A stretch of 64,000 nucleotides of DNA from an uncultured Collinsella sp. (GCA_905209455.1 CAJLTA010000010.1:3702-67701); one strand, 5' to 3'. Positions 25,345-35,519 are shown, counted from the stretch's first letter. Translations and numbers: made by a program. Notes: generated by a model from the letters alone, not told the origin.

Positions 25345-26364
25345 ATGTTCGGCAATCCCTCGTATCCAACGTATCAGGCTTTTTTGGGGCTTGGCATCGC
25401 CGCTGCCATTGCGCTGCTGCTCATGCCGTGGTGGATCAAGCTACTTAAGGTCGAGGGTATCGGCCAGCAGGTTCGTGCCGACGGCCCCAAGCGTCATTTG
25501 GTTAAGCAGGGAACGCCCACCATGGGTGGCGTTGTCATTCTCGTCGCGATTTCGCTGACCTGCCTGCTGATGGGCAAGCTCACCACCGAGCTCGTGCTCG
25601 TGCTGCTCGCCACGCTGGCGACCGGCGTGCTGGGCCTGATCGACGACCTGACCTCCGTTACGCATGGGCGCTCGCTCGGTCTGACGCCTCATGCCAAGAT
25701 GATCGGCCTAACCATTATCTGTGTCACCTTTACGGTACTTGCCGTTAACTGGTGCGGCGTCGCCCCCGAGATTCGTTTTCCCGGCGGCCTGACGATTGAC
25801 CTTGGCGTGCTTTCGACCACCATCTGCGGCCTTTCGTTCCCGTGGCTCTACATTGTCTTTTGCTGGCTGATGATCGCCGGTCTTTCTAATGCCGTGAACC
25901 TGACCGATGGCCTTGACGGTCTTGCTGGCGGCACCTCCATGATTGCCATGCTCGCCATGGCTGCCATGGCGTTTTTGCACGGAGACGTGAACCTGTCCAT
26001 CTTCTGCACCGCGTGTGCCGGTGCCTGCTTGGGCTTTCTGTGGTTCAACTGCTATCCGGCGAGCATCTTTATGGGCGATACCGGCTCGCTTGCCCTGGGC
26101 GCCGCGTTTGCCTGCACGTCCATCATGACCAACACCGAGGTCGTCTCCCTCATCATCGGCGGCCTGTTTATCGTTGAGACCCTGTCGGTCATGATTCAGG
26201 TTGTCTACTTCCACTTTACGCACAAGCGCGTCTTCCTTATGGCGCCCATCCATCATCATTTCGAAAAGAAGGGCTGGGCCGAGACCAAGGTCGTCATCCG
26301 TTTTTGGATTATCGCTGCTGCCTTTGGTGCCGTTGGCCTTGCTCTGTTCTTCCAGTTGGGATAG
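25345..26364 (+). CDS. mraY: Phospho-MurNAc-pentapeptide transferase MraY
   Basis: The 339-residue membrane enzyme forms lipid I on undecaprenyl phosphate. About 10 membrane segments are seen, with the catalytic DD pair in LGLIDDLTSV, NLTDGLDGLAGG, MGDTGSLALG and the HHHFEKKGW motif. It starts 3 bases after the murF stop and is clearly in the same operon. Confidence 0.97.
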   Translation: MFGNPSYPTYQAFLGLGIAAAIALLLMPWWIKLLKVEGIGQQVRADGPKRHLVKQGTPTMGGVVILVAISLTCLLMGKLTTELVLVLLATLATGVLGLIDDLTSVTHGRSLGLTPHAKMIGLTIICVTFTVLAVNWCGVAPEIRFPGGLTIDLGVLSTTICGLSFPWLYIVFCWLMIAGLSNAVNLTDGLDGLAGGTSMIAMLAMAAMAFLHGDVNLSIFCTACAGACLGFLWFNCYPASIFMGDTGSLALGAAFACTSIMTNTEVVSLIIGGLFIVETLSVMIQVVYFHFTHKRVFLMAPIHHHFEKKGWAETKVVIRFWIIAAAFGAVGLALFFQLG

Positions 26365-26373
26365 TGGTCTTTC

Positions 26374-27780
26374 ATGTCTCTTGCTGATGTCTTTAGCCTG
26401 CTCGTTTTGGGTCAGGGCAAATCCGGTCTCGATGTCGCCCGCTGGGCGCTGGCACATCCCGAGCGCGTAAGTGCCGTTACCGTGTATGGCGGTGGCACCT
26501 CTGAGCCCAATGACGCCACGCGTGCGCTCGAGGCTGCTGGTGCGTCGTTTGTCTATGGGACCGAACAGGTCGAGGGCGCCTATGACGTATGCGTGACGTG
26601 CCCGGGCATCTCGGAGTTCTCGGGCTTCTTTAAGGCTGGGCGCGAGCATGCCGCCCAGATTATGGGTGAGCCCGAGTTTGCCTATCGCCTGTCGCCCGAT
26701 AACTGGATTGCCATCACGGGCACCAACGGCAAGACGACCACCACGTCGCTGACTGATTATCTGCTTAAGGCTGCCGGCGAGGCCAGCGTTGCTGTCGGCA
26801 ACATCGGCGAGCCGCCGGTCAACGAGATTGACGGCCGAGCCCACAACGAGTGGTTTGTGGCTGAGCTCTCGAGCTATCAGATTGCTACGACAACCGAGCT
26901 CCACCCCCGCGTGGCGGTGCTGCTCAACATCACTCCCGACCACTTGGGCTGGCATAAGAGTCATAAGAACTATGCGCTTGCCAAGATCAAACTGTTTGAC
27001 AATATGGTCGATGACGATCTGGTGGTTGTCGACGTCGAAGACGCCGGCATTCACGAGTTCGATGAGTACATCTACACGCCGGGTCGTCGCATCTGCAAGG
27101 TTGCCTTTGACGAGCCTGAGGGCGAGGATGCCGCCTTTGTGCGCGATGGCAAGATGATCGTGCGCCTGAAGGGCGTCGAGACCCCGCTCATCGCTACATC
27201 CGAGCTCAAGATCTCGGGCCATCACAATGTTATCAATGCCCTGTGCGCTGCCACGGCTGCCTTGGCAGTCGGTGCCGATGTCGACGGTGTCTGCCGCGGT
27301 CTGGCCTCGTTCCAGCCGCTCGAGCACCGCGTGGAGCCGTGTGGCGAGATTGACGGCGTGCGCTACGTCAACGATTCCAAGGCGACTAACACCGATGCGG
27401 TCGAGAAGGCACTGACGGCATTTCCCGATGACGACGTGATCTTGCTGCTCGGCGGCCACGATAAGGGCACTCCGCTCACGGACTTCGCGCGCGTCGTTAT
27501 GGACAACGTGCGCTCGGTCGTCTGCTTTGGCGATGCGCGCGAGCGCTTCACCGCCGCTATGGACGAGGCTGATGTCGATGGCGATGTGGATATCGCCCAG
27601 GCGGATGACCTGCGCGACGCCGTGGACGTTGCCCGTTCGCTTTCGAGCCGTGGTGACGTGATCTTACTTTCTCCTGCCTGCTCTTCGTTCGATGAGTTCT
27701 CGGGCTATGAGGAGCGCGGCCGCGTGTTTAAGGACTACGTGGCTCAGCTTGCCGCTACAGCGAAATCACAAATGGAATAG
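26374..27780 (+). CDS. murD: UDP-MurNAc-L-alanine:D-glutamate ligase MurD
   Basis: The 468-residue cytosolic ligase adds D-Glu to UDP-MurNAc-L-Ala. It begins with a Rossmann-like FSLLVLGQGKSGLDVARW, has the ATP loop ITGTNGKTTTTSL (about 111-123), and the YVNDSKATNTDAV and LLGGHDKGT segments. It is tightly spaced in the dcw cluster, 9 bases after mraY and 8 before ftsW. Confidence 0.97.
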   Translation: MSLADVFSLLVLGQGKSGLDVARWALAHPERVSAVTVYGGGTSEPNDATRALEAAGASFVYGTEQVEGAYDVCVTCPGISEFSGFFKAGREHAAQIMGEPEFAYRLSPDNWIAITGTNGKTTTTSLTDYLLKAAGEASVAVGNIGEPPVNEIDGRAHNEWFVAELSSYQIATTTELHPRVAVLLNITPDHLGWHKSHKNYALAKIKLFDNMVDDDLVVVDVEDAGIHEFDEYIYTPGRRICKVAFDEPEGEDAAFVRDGKMIVRLKGVETPLIATSELKISGHHNVINALCAATAALAVGADVDGVCRGLASFQPLEHRVEPCGEIDGVRYVNDSKATNTDAVEKALTAFPDDDVILLLGGHDKGTPLTDFARVVMDNVRSVVCFGDARERFTAAMDEADVDGDVDIAQADDLRDAVDVARSLSSRGDVILLSPACSSFDEFSGYEERGRVFKDYVAQLAATAKSQME

Positions 27781-27788
27781 GGGTTGCG

Positions 27789-29309
27789 GTGAGAGAGGAG
27801 AGCCCCCGACAAGGTATGAGGAGGCCCGACTCGGACCGTGCTTCCTCACGTCGCACCACACCGCGTTCCAGCCGCGGCGGGCAGTCGTTTAGCGAACGCT
27901 ATATTGCCGGCGTTCCCGCCCGTATCATGCGCCCCCGTTTGATATTCATGGCCTGCTTGTTTACCTTGGTATGCTTTGGCCTGCTGATGGTGTACTCGGC
28001 GTCTTCGGTCGAGGCGCTGCACGAGAATGGCTCGGCGACGTTTTTTCTGGGTCGACAGGCCGCGTTTGCCGTGGTCGGTGTTCTGGCGCTGATTGCCATC
28101 GTGCGCGTTTTGCCGGACAGCTGGTTTGGGGAGGATGTGCTCAGGATCTTCCTTATCGGCATGATAGGGCTACTGCTTCTGGTGTTCTTGGTGGGCAGCG
28201 GCAGCCGCGGCGCCACGCGCTGGCTCAACATCGCCGGTATTCAGTTCCAGCCTTCCGAGTTTTTAAAGCCATTTGCCATTGCGTATTCGGCCATCATGCT
28301 TGATCGCTTCTTTTCGCCCGGTGGCAACATCAACGAATTCCTTCGCAAGATGGGCATCTACCTGGGCATTTCGCTCTTTCTGATCTTTATCCAGCCCGAT
28401 TTCGGTACTGTCCTGATCATCCTGTTGACCCTCATGTGCATGGCGTTGTTTGCGGGTCTCGACCCCAGATTTATCATCGGCGTGCTAATCTTCGGCATTC
28501 TCGTGATCGTGATTGCGCTTGTCGCAGAGCCATACCGTATGGTGCGTATTCAGGTTGCCTTGAACCCTTGGGCCGACGAGTATGGTGACGGCTATCAGGC
28601 CACGCTTGCCATCATGGCCTTTGCCTCGGGCGGTCTGTTCGGCCGTGGCATCGGCAACTCAACCATGAAGTACTCGTATCTGCCCGAGGCACACAACGAC
28701 TACATCTTGGCCATCATTGGCGAGGAAGTCGGTTTTGTCGGAACCGTGCTGTTCTTCTTGGTGTTTGCGATGCTGATCTACTCGGCGTTTCGCATTGCCG
28801 AGCAGGCGACCGATCGTCGGGGCGCGCTCATGGCGTCTGGCTCCGCGGTCATTCTCGCAGTGCAGTTTTTGATTAACGCGCTGGGCATCCTCAACGTGTT
28901 TCCCATGACGGGCAAACCGTTGCCGTTTATTAGCTACGGCGGTTCGTCGATTATTGTGTCGCTCATGCTTGCCGGGTTGATCCTGCGCGTTTCGTACGAG
29001 AGCGCCCGCCGCGATGAGTATGACCGCCGCCGTGAGAGCTTTGCCGTTATGGATGAGAGTACCGCCGGCGTGCCCCACGTGCGCGGCGAGCGATCTTCGC
29101 GTAACGGTTTTACCGTCCTGGATGGCTCTGCGACCGACCCCGCAGCCCGCCCGCGTCAGCGAACGGCGCCGCAAGGTCGTCCTCAGCGCCCCACTCCTCG
29201 CAATGCGGGCGGCGGATATAATCGAATCGATTTGAACTCAGACCCGTCGGCGCGTCTGCGTACCGACGGCCAGGGACCGCGTGTACGAAGGGACTACCAT
29301 GACCGATAA
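27789..29309 (+). CDS. ftsW: Peptidoglycan glycosyltransferase FtsW
   Basis: The 506-residue SEDS polymerase works with FtsI in septal wall synthesis. About 10 membrane segments follow a basic N-terminus; the family motif PMTGKPLPFISYGGSS is intact. The start is GTG at 27789, 8 bases after murD. A long cytoplasmic tail (about 100 residues, rich in Arg and Pro) follows the last membrane segment and is longer than in E. coli, as in many Actinobacteria. Confidence 0.95.
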   Translation: MREESPRQGMRRPDSDRASSRRTTPRSSRGGQSFSERYIAGVPARIMRPRLIFMACLFTLVCFGLLMVYSASSVEALHENGSATFFLGRQAAFAVVGVLALIAIVRVLPDSWFGEDVLRIFLIGMIGLLLLVFLVGSGSRGATRWLNIAGIQFQPSEFLKPFAIAYSAIMLDRFFSPGGNINEFLRKMGIYLGISLFLIFIQPDFGTVLIILLTLMCMALFAGLDPRFIIGVLIFGILVIVIALVAEPYRMVRIQVALNPWADEYGDGYQATLAIMAFASGGLFGRGIGNSTMKYSYLPEAHNDYILAIIGEEVGFVGTVLFFLVFAMLIYSAFRIAEQATDRRGALMASGSAVILAVQFLINALGILNVFPMTGKPLPFISYGGSSIIVSLMLAGLILRVSYESARRDEYDRRRESFAVMDESTAGVPHVRGERSSRNGFTVLDGSATDPAARPRQRTAPQGRPQRPTPRNAGGGYNRIDLNSDPSARLRTDGQGPRVRRDYHDR

Positions 29310-30414
29310 AATGACCGTTGCTATTGCAGCCGGCGGCACGGCAGGGCACATCAACCCCGCGCTCGCCTTGGCCGAAGAGCTCCGTGACCGTGGCCACCAC
29401 GTTGTGTTCGTGGGCCAGTCGCGCAAGCTCGAGGGTCGTCTGGTCCCCGAGGCTGGGTTTGATTTTGTGCCCATTACGGTCACGGGCTTCGACCGCTCCC
29501 GTCCTTGGACGGCGCTGACCTCGCTGTGGCGTGTCAACAAAGCCAAGCGTGCGCTCGCCAGTCATTTCTCAAAGGTCGGCAAGCCCGATGCCGCCATTGG
29601 TTTTGGTGCCTATGTCGAGGTTCCGCTGCTGGGGTGGTGCAAGGGCGCGGGCGTTCCGTATCTGCTGCATGAGCAGAACTCTGTTCCGGGCCTGGCCAAC
29701 AAGATGATGAACTCCCACGCCGCCCGCGTGTGCATCTCGGTGCCGGCAGCGCGTTCGGTCTTTGAGCGCGAAGGTGACCCTGACCACGTGCTCATGACCG
29801 GCAACCCCGTACGTCGCTCGGTGATCGAGGGCGATCGCGCTCGCGGCCGCAAGGCACTTGGCGTTCCCGAGGACGCTACGCTGCTGCTCGTCTTTGGCGG
29901 TTCACTTGGCGCCCAACACCTCAACGAGCGCGTGGTTTCGCTCAAAAACGAGCTGCTTTCGCGCAAGAACCTCTATGTGTTGCATTCGACGGGTGCCGAC
30001 GGCTTTGAGGAGACCGAGCGCGCTTTGGCGCTGACGCCCGAGGAGGCGAAGCGTTACCGCGTCCAGCCTTACATCGACAACATGGGCGATATGCTGGCTG
30101 CTGCCGATTTGGTGCTCTCGCGTTCGGGCGCATCGAGCGTGGCCGAGATCGCTGCGCTCGCCGTGCCCTCGGTGCTCGTGCCGTATCCGCATGCGACGGC
30201 CGACCACCAAACCACCAATGCTCGTTATCTGGTCGACGCCGGGGCCGGCGTGCTCTGCGCCGATGCCGATATCGACGGTTCTGCCTTTGCCGATGAGCTG
30301 CTGCACCTGGTCGATGACGCGGCGGCACGCGACGCCATGCGTCAGGCGGCGCGTGGTCTGGCTCAGGATAGGGCCGCCGCTCTTCTGGCGGATGCGGTAG
30401 AGGGTTTGCGTTAG
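29299..30414 (+). CDS. murG: GlcNAc transferase MurG
   Basis: The 371-residue enzyme adds GlcNAc to lipid I at the inner membrane face. The N-terminal GGTAGHINPALALA, the FGGSLGAQHLNE loop and SGASSVAEIAAL are the GT28 signatures. The ATG at 29299 follows GAAGGGA and overlaps the end of ftsW by 11 bases. Confidence 0.96.
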   Translation: MTDKMTVAIAAGGTAGHINPALALAEELRDRGHHVVFVGQSRKLEGRLVPEAGFDFVPITVTGFDRSRPWTALTSLWRVNKAKRALASHFSKVGKPDAAIGFGAYVEVPLLGWCKGAGVPYLLHEQNSVPGLANKMMNSHAARVCISVPAARSVFEREGDPDHVLMTGNPVRRSVIEGDRARGRKALGVPEDATLLLVFGGSLGAQHLNERVVSLKNELLSRKNLYVLHSTGADGFEETERALALTPEEAKRYRVQPYIDNMGDMLAAADLVLSRSGASSVAEIAALAVPSVLVPYPHATADHQTTNARYLVDAGAGVLCADADIDGSAFADELLHLVDDAAARDAMRQAARGLAQDRAAALLADAVEGLR

Positions 30415-30511
30415 TTAGACGGGATATCGTCGGTCGCCCTCGCGCTGATGCGGTAGGTGCGGTACAGTTAACGGGTTACAGGCAGTGTTTACGCAAGGAG
30501 TACACGAGCAC

Positions 30512-31930
30512 ATGGCTGATTCCCAGACTGCAACCTCCGCGCCCGAGTTTAAGAGCGCCCACTTTATCGGTATCGGCGGCGCCGGCATGAGCGGCATCGC
30601 CCTCGTTCTGCACGAGCGCGGTTATGCCGTTACCGGCTCCGACCTTAAGACGTCACGTTATATCCGCCAGCTTACCCGCGCTGGTGTGAAGGTGCATGTG
30701 GGCCATGAGGCCGCCACGATCGACGAGGTCAAGCCCGACGTGGTTGTTGTCTCCACCGCTATTCCGGAGTCCAACCCTGAACTCGTGCGCGCTCGCGAGC
30801 TTGGTATTCCCGTGTGGCCCCGTGCCAAGATGCTCTCTGCTTTGGGCCACGGCTACACCACCGTCGCTGTTGCCGGCACGCATGGCAAGACCACCACGTC
30901 TTCGATGTGCGCCACCATGCTCGACCGCATGGGTCTGGATCCGAGCTTCCTGATCGGTGGCATCGTCGAGGGCTATGACACGAACGGCAAGAACGGCTCG
31001 GGCGACTACTTTGTCGCCGAGGCCGACGAGTCCGACAGTTCCTTCCTGTTCCTGAACCCCAACGTGGTCATTGTGACCAACGTCGAGGCCGACCACCTCG
31101 ATCACTACTCGGGTATCGAGGAGATCGAGGCGACTTTCGCCAAATTCATGAGCCTGGTGGGCGAGGACGGCACCGTCATCGTCTGCGGTGAGGACCCGCA
31201 TCTGGTCGAGCTCGCCAAGTCGACGGGCCGTCACGTGCTTTCCTACGGCTTTGCCGAGAGCAACGACATCGTCTGCATGCACCCGGATGTCAAGGGCATC
31301 CAGAGCGACTTTATCGTTCGCTTTGAGGACGGCACTGAGCACGCTGTGGAGATCAAGAGTAATCCCGGTCGCCACAACATGCTCAACGCCACGGCGGTGC
31401 TCACCGTCGCCCATGTCCTGGGCCTTGACATCGACGCCGCCGCCAAGGCGCTTTCGAGCTTTGAGGGCGTCCGTCGTCGCTTTACCCACGTGGGCGATAT
31501 CGATGGCATCACCGTGGTCGATGATTACGGCCATCACCCCACCGAGATCAAGGCGACGCTTGCTGCCGCTTCGTCGCTGGGCTACAAGCACGTCGACGTC
31601 GTGTTCCAGCCGCACCGCTATTCGCGCCTGCAGGCCCTGTGCGACGACTTTGCCGATGCATTTGCCAATGCCGATAAACTGCTGCTGATTGATGTGTTCT
31701 CGGCTGGCGAGATGCCCATTCCGGGTGTTACCTCTAAGATGCTCGCCGATACCGTGCGCGCCAAGCATCCTGGCAAGGAGGTCGTGTACTGCTCCAGCCG
31801 TCTTGAGCTCAATCAGGAGCTCGAGCAGATGGTGGGCGAGGGCGACTTGCTGCTCACTATGGGTGCCGGTGACGTTACGACCGTCGGCCCCGAGTTTATC
31901 GAGTATTTGACTGCCAAGAAAGACGCTTAA
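30512..31930 (+). CDS. murC: UDP-MurNAc:L-alanine ligase MurC
   Basis: The 472-residue ligase starts muropeptide synthesis by adding L-Ala. It has FIGIGGAGMSGIA near the N-terminus, the P-loop AGTHGKTTTSSM and the DDYGHHPTEI motif. The ATG at 30512 is chosen by protein alignment logic; the AAGGAG upstream is rather far (about 12 bases). A 97-base gap follows murG, including a possible TACAGT -10, so an internal promoter may exist. Confidence 0.96.
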   Translation: MADSQTATSAPEFKSAHFIGIGGAGMSGIALVLHERGYAVTGSDLKTSRYIRQLTRAGVKVHVGHEAATIDEVKPDVVVVSTAIPESNPELVRARELGIPVWPRAKMLSALGHGYTTVAVAGTHGKTTTSSMCATMLDRMGLDPSFLIGGIVEGYDTNGKNGSGDYFVAEADESDSSFLFLNPNVVIVTNVEADHLDHYSGIEEIEATFAKFMSLVGEDGTVIVCGEDPHLVELAKSTGRHVLSYGFAESNDIVCMHPDVKGIQSDFIVRFEDGTEHAVEIKSNPGRHNMLNATAVLTVAHVLGLDIDAAAKALSSFEGVRRRFTHVGDIDGITVVDDYGHHPTEIKATLAAASSLGYKHVDVVFQPHRYSRLQALCDDFADAFANADKLLLIDVFSAGEMPIPGVTSKMLADTVRAKHPGKEVVYCSSRLELNQELEQMVGEGDLLLTMGAGDVTTVGPEFIEYLTAKKDA

Positions 31931-31935
31931 GTCTA

Positions 31936-32847
31936 ATGGGTCTGTTTAACGCCGTCATGGCGCTCTCGGGCATGATCGACACGGATGTGATCGAGGACGA
32001 GCGCCTTGCGCGTCATACGAGCTATCGTATCGGCGGCAAGGCCGACCTCTTTGTGACGTGCCATAGCTATCATGCCCTCCGCCGCGCCGTGGCGGTGCTC
32101 GATCGCGAGCAGGTGCCGTGGGTCATCATCGGCAAGGGCTCCAATCTGCTGGTTGCCGATGGCGGTTATCGCGGCGCCGTCATTTCGCTCGGACGTGAGT
32201 TTCAGCGCACGGTTGTTGCCGATGACGGTTGTACGCTGACGGTCGGTGCGGGCGTGATGTTTGCGCGCCTGGTCAACGATGCCCTGTCGCGTAGCCTCTC
32301 GGGCCTTGAGTTTGCCGTTGGCATCCCTGGCTCGGTTGGCGGTGCGATATCTATGAATGCCGGCACACGGACCGAGTGGATTGGCTCGCTGGTTGAGGAT
32401 GTCGTAACGTTTGACCCGGCATCCGGTATCAAGCATTATGCGGGGTCCGAGATCACTTGGGGCTACCGCGAATGTAGCCTTCCCCGCAATGAGATTATCC
32501 TCGAGTGCGTGCTCAAGCTTAAACCGGCGCCCAAGGCCGACATTCGCGAGCGCATGGAGCGGTACCTGACGAGGCGCAAGCGTACGCAGCCCATGGGTCG
32601 CGCATCCTGCGGGTCGGTCTTTCGCAACCCGCCCGATGCGAGTGTGGGCAAGCTTATCGAGGATTGTGGATTAAAGGGTTTTTCGATTGGCGGCGCGGAA
32701 GTTTCGCCCGTTCACGCTAATTTTATCGTTAATAACGGAACTGCCTCGGCCGATGACGTTGCCGCGGTTATCAGACATGTGCACGGAAAGGTGAGGGAGG
32801 CGTATGGCATCGAGCTCAGACCGGAAGTTAAATTCCTCGGCTTCTAG
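31936..32847 (+). CDS. murB: UDP-N-acetylenolpyruvoylglucosamine reductase MurB
   Basis: The 303-residue FAD enzyme reduces UDP-GlcNAc-enolpyruvate to UDP-MurNAc. HTSYRIGGKADLF and IIGKGSNLLVADGG are the FAD-binding segments; the proton-donor serine is in RASCGSVFRNP and the domain ends with the type I-like layout of Gram-positive MurB. It starts 5 bases after murC and overlaps ftsQ by 44 bases. Confidence 0.96.
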   Translation: MGLFNAVMALSGMIDTDVIEDERLARHTSYRIGGKADLFVTCHSYHALRRAVAVLDREQVPWVIIGKGSNLLVADGGYRGAVISLGREFQRTVVADDGCTLTVGAGVMFARLVNDALSRSLSGLEFAVGIPGSVGGAISMNAGTRTEWIGSLVEDVVTFDPASGIKHYAGSEITWGYRECSLPRNEIILECVLKLKPAPKADIRERMERYLTRRKRTQPMGRASCGSVFRNPPDASVGKLIEDCGLKGFSIGGAEVSPVHANFIVNNGTASADDVAAVIRHVHGKVREAYGIELRPEVKFLGF

Positions 32848-34060
32848 AGCATCGAAACCCACCTTCCGCCGCGCCGGAGGGCGTTCCGGCGCGCCTGCCA
32901 AACCTCAACGCAATACCGTCGCGCACTCTAAGTCTGTCGGGCATGCTCGACAGACCAGTCGTCCGGTTGTCGGCTCGCAGCTCGGCAATCGTCCGGCCGC
33001 AAAAAAGTCCTCGCGTCCCTCGGTGACGTCAAAGCCTGTTATGGGCGCCAAACCTGCCCGTCCCATGGCAACTCCTAAGCCCTCGACGGGAACTAAAGCG
33101 CCGCGTCCGGGTCGCACGCTGGGCGCATCGAAACCGCGCTCGCTGACATCGGTGCCGGCTACCGCCAAGAAGCCTTCGGGTAAAAAAGGCGTCAACCCGT
33201 TGTCTTCACTTGGGGCGATGGCAAATAAAACGTCAGACGCCGCTTCTCTCGTTACAGGCAAAGGCAAAATCGTGGGCGGCGTTCTGGCCGTCTTGGCCGT
33301 GCTCGTCGTCGTTGCCGTCGTGGTGATCAACTCTGGATTGTTTACCGCCACTGATATTCAGATTCAAGGCAGCGAGCATGTGACGAAGCACGATGCTATC
33401 CAGCTGATCGATTTGCCCGAGGGAACGTCGCTTTTTAACGTCGATCCTGACCAGATTACCGAGGACCTCAAGCAGAACCCGTGGGTGTCGGGCGTGGATG
33501 TCCAGCGTCAGTTCCCGCATACGCTCATCATTACGCCGATGGAGCGCAAGGTCATCGCAATTGCCTATATCAGCTCCGATGACCTTGCCTGGGCCATCGG
33601 GGATGATGACACCTGGATCGCCCCGCTGTCGACGTCGGTCGAAGTGGATGACCAGGGCAACGTCATCACGACGGGGCAGGGCTCAAATACCCTGACCGGC
33701 ATTGATGCCGCGCTGGCGCTCGCTAAGCACTATGGCGCGGTGTTGTTGACTGATGTCTCGGCGGATGTCGCTCCGGTTTCCGGCCAGGCGGTGAGCTCCA
33801 AGGCCGTTAAGGCTGGCTTGGATTATGTGCGTGGTTTTTCGAGCGAGTTCTTGGGACAAGTCAAGGATATTTCCACGCCTTCGGTCGAAGCCATCTCGGC
33901 AAACCTCAATAACGGCATTGAGGTGTCGCTGGGCGATTCGAACGATATCGTCAAGAAGGAGCGCGTAGTCACCAAGCTGCTTTCGCAGGTAGAGGGCGTA
34001 ACGTATATCAATGTGCGTTCTCCGGGTAACTATACATTTAGGAACGCTCCGACCTCGTAG
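32804..34060 (+). CDS. ftsQ: Division protein FtsQ/DivIB
   Basis: The 418-residue bitopic protein has a long basic, Ser/Pro/Ala-rich cytoplasmic part (1-150), one membrane segment at about 160-182 (GGVLAVLAVLVVVAVVVI), then a POTRA domain (IQGSEHVTKHDAIQLIDLPEG) and the FtsQ beta domain. It links FtsL/FtsB to the divisome. GGGAGG lies in front of the ATG, which sits inside murB, so translation is coupled. Confidence 0.93.
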   Translation: MASSSDRKLNSSASRASKPTFRRAGGRSGAPAKPQRNTVAHSKSVGHARQTSRPVVGSQLGNRPAAKKSSRPSVTSKPVMGAKPARPMATPKPSTGTKAPRPGRTLGASKPRSLTSVPATAKKPSGKKGVNPLSSLGAMANKTSDAASLVTGKGKIVGGVLAVLAVLVVVAVVVINSGLFTATDIQIQGSEHVTKHDAIQLIDLPEGTSLFNVDPDQITEDLKQNPWVSGVDVQRQFPHTLIITPMERKVIAIAYISSDDLAWAIGDDDTWIAPLSTSVEVDDQGNVITTGQGSNTLTGIDAALALAKHYGAVLLTDVSADVAPVSGQAVSSKAVKAGLDYVRGFSSEFLGQVKDISTPSVEAISANLNNGIEVSLGDSNDIVKKERVVTKLLSQVEGVTYINVRSPGNYTFRNAPTS

Positions 34061-34259
34061 CGCTGGTTGATGCTTTGTTGAGGGGCCATACCACGCCGTT
34101 TATCTGGTTTGTTTGGTTTTCACGGTCAATTATTTGACTGATACGTTCATAATGTGCAAACATAATACGGTTTACCTTTGCATTTACTTTCAACCTGAAG
34201 GTTAATGTGCGCAGGGGTCGACCCATGCTATGGCTATAACCTTTGTTCGGAGGACCGAC

Positions 34260-35414
34260 ATGCACGAGACAGAGATCAACAACTACCTTGCCGTCATTAA
34301 GGTGGTCGGCGTCGGCGGCGGCGGTACCAACGCGGTCAATCGAATGATCGAAGAGGGCATCCGCGGCGTCGAGTTTGTTGCCATCAACACCGATGCTCAG
34401 GCACTCGCGATCTCTGATGCCGATATCAAGGTGCACATCGGCACCGACCTTACCCGCGGCCTGGGCGCCGGCGCCAACCCCGAGGTTGGCCGCAAGGCTG
34501 CCGATGAGTCCCGCGACGACATTGCCGAGGCGCTCGCTGGCGCCGACATGGTGTTCATCACCTGCGGCGAGGGCGGTGGCACCGGTACCGGCGCTGCTCC
34601 CATCGTTGCCGATATCGCGATGAACGAGGTCGGTGCGCTGACCGTCGCCGTCGTGACCAAGCCCTTCACCTTCGAGGGCCGCAAGCGCAAGAAGAGCGCC
34701 GAGGAGGGCATTAAGACCCTCTCCGATTGCGTCGACACCATGATCGTCATTCCTAACGATAAGCTGCTCGACATCGCCGAGAAGAAGACCACCATGCTCG
34801 AGGCCTTCGCGATTGCCGATGGTGTCCTTTCCCAGGGCACCCAGGGCATCACCGACCTCATCACCGTCCCCGGTATCATCAACCTGGACTTCGCCGATGT
34901 TAAGACCATCATGAAGCAGGCCGGTACCGCCATGATGGGTATCGGTACCTCTTCTGGGGATACCCGTGCCGTCGATGCTGCCCAGCAGGCCATCTCCAGC
35001 CCGCTGCTCGAGAGCTCCATCGATGGTGCCACGCGCGTGCTGCTCTCCATCGCCGGTTCCAAGGACCTGGGCATCCAAGAGATCAGCGACGCCGCCGACG
35101 TTGTCGCCAATGCCGTCGATCCCGAGGCCAACATCATCTTCGGTACCGTTGTCGACGAGTCCCTGGGCGACCAGGTGCGTATCACCGTCATCGCTACGGG
35201 CTTCTCCGACTCCAACGTCAACCGCCAGGACGAGCTCTTTGCTGCTCAGCAGTCTCAGAGCAAGGCCGCTGCCTCCGCTGAGCCGCAACGCACCGCTCCG
35301 GCCACCAGTCCGGCTCAGGCCGCTCCGACCCGCAACGTTGGTGGCACCGAGCTTCCTAACTTCGGCAACGATCAGTTCGAGCTTCCCGACTTCCTGAAGC
35401 GCGGTAGCTTCTAA
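34260..35414 (+). CDS. ftsZ: Cell division GTPase FtsZ
   Basis: The 384-residue tubulin homologue forms the Z ring. It has GVGGGGTNAVNRM near the N-terminus, the GTP loop GGGTGTGAAP (about 100-109), the T7-type NLDFADVKTIM and a C-terminal FELPDFLKRGSF tail for SepF-type partners. The ATG at 34260 follows GGAGG; an upstream in-frame ATG at 34230 has no site. The 199-base gap after ftsQ (TTGACT at about 34134) probably holds its own promoter. ftsA is absent, as in Actinobacteria. Confidence 0.98.
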   Translation: MHETEINNYLAVIKVVGVGGGGTNAVNRMIEEGIRGVEFVAINTDAQALAISDADIKVHIGTDLTRGLGAGANPEVGRKAADESRDDIAEALAGADMVFITCGEGGGTGTGAAPIVADIAMNEVGALTVAVVTKPFTFEGRKRKKSAEEGIKTLSDCVDTMIVIPNDKLLDIAEKKTTMLEAFAIADGVLSQGTQGITDLITVPGIINLDFADVKTIMKQAGTAMMGIGTSSGDTRAVDAAQQAISSPLLESSIDGATRVLLSIAGSKDLGIQEISDAADVVANAVDPEANIIFGTVVDESLGDQVRITVIATGFSDSNVNRQDELFAAQQSQSKAAASAEPQRTAPATSPAQAAPTRNVGGTELPNFGNDQFELPDFLKRGSF

Positions 35415-35440
35415 GTCGTTCTTTGCATTGTTGTGCACAG

Positions 35441-35469
35441 GGGCGTGTCCGTATGGACGCGCCCTTTTT
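35441..35469 (+). terminator. Terminator after ftsZ
   Basis: GGGCGTGTCC (35441-35450), loop GTAT and GGACGCGCCC (35455-35464) pair with one G-U and are followed by TTTTT. Confidence 0.9.
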
Positions 35470-35501
35470 ATTTCGACTTTGTAAACTAGAACCTCCAATC
35501 T

Positions 35502-35519
35502 CTTTACGTTCCCTTTACG
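35502..35519 (+). promoter_or_regulatory. Possible Pho box (11-bp direct repeat)
   Basis: CTTTACG occurs at 35502 and 35513, an 11-bp period typical of PhoB/PhoP-type response-regulator boxes. It lies 106 bases upstream of pgeF, which leads into pstSCAB-phoU. Assignment is inference from spacing and context. Confidence 0.45.
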
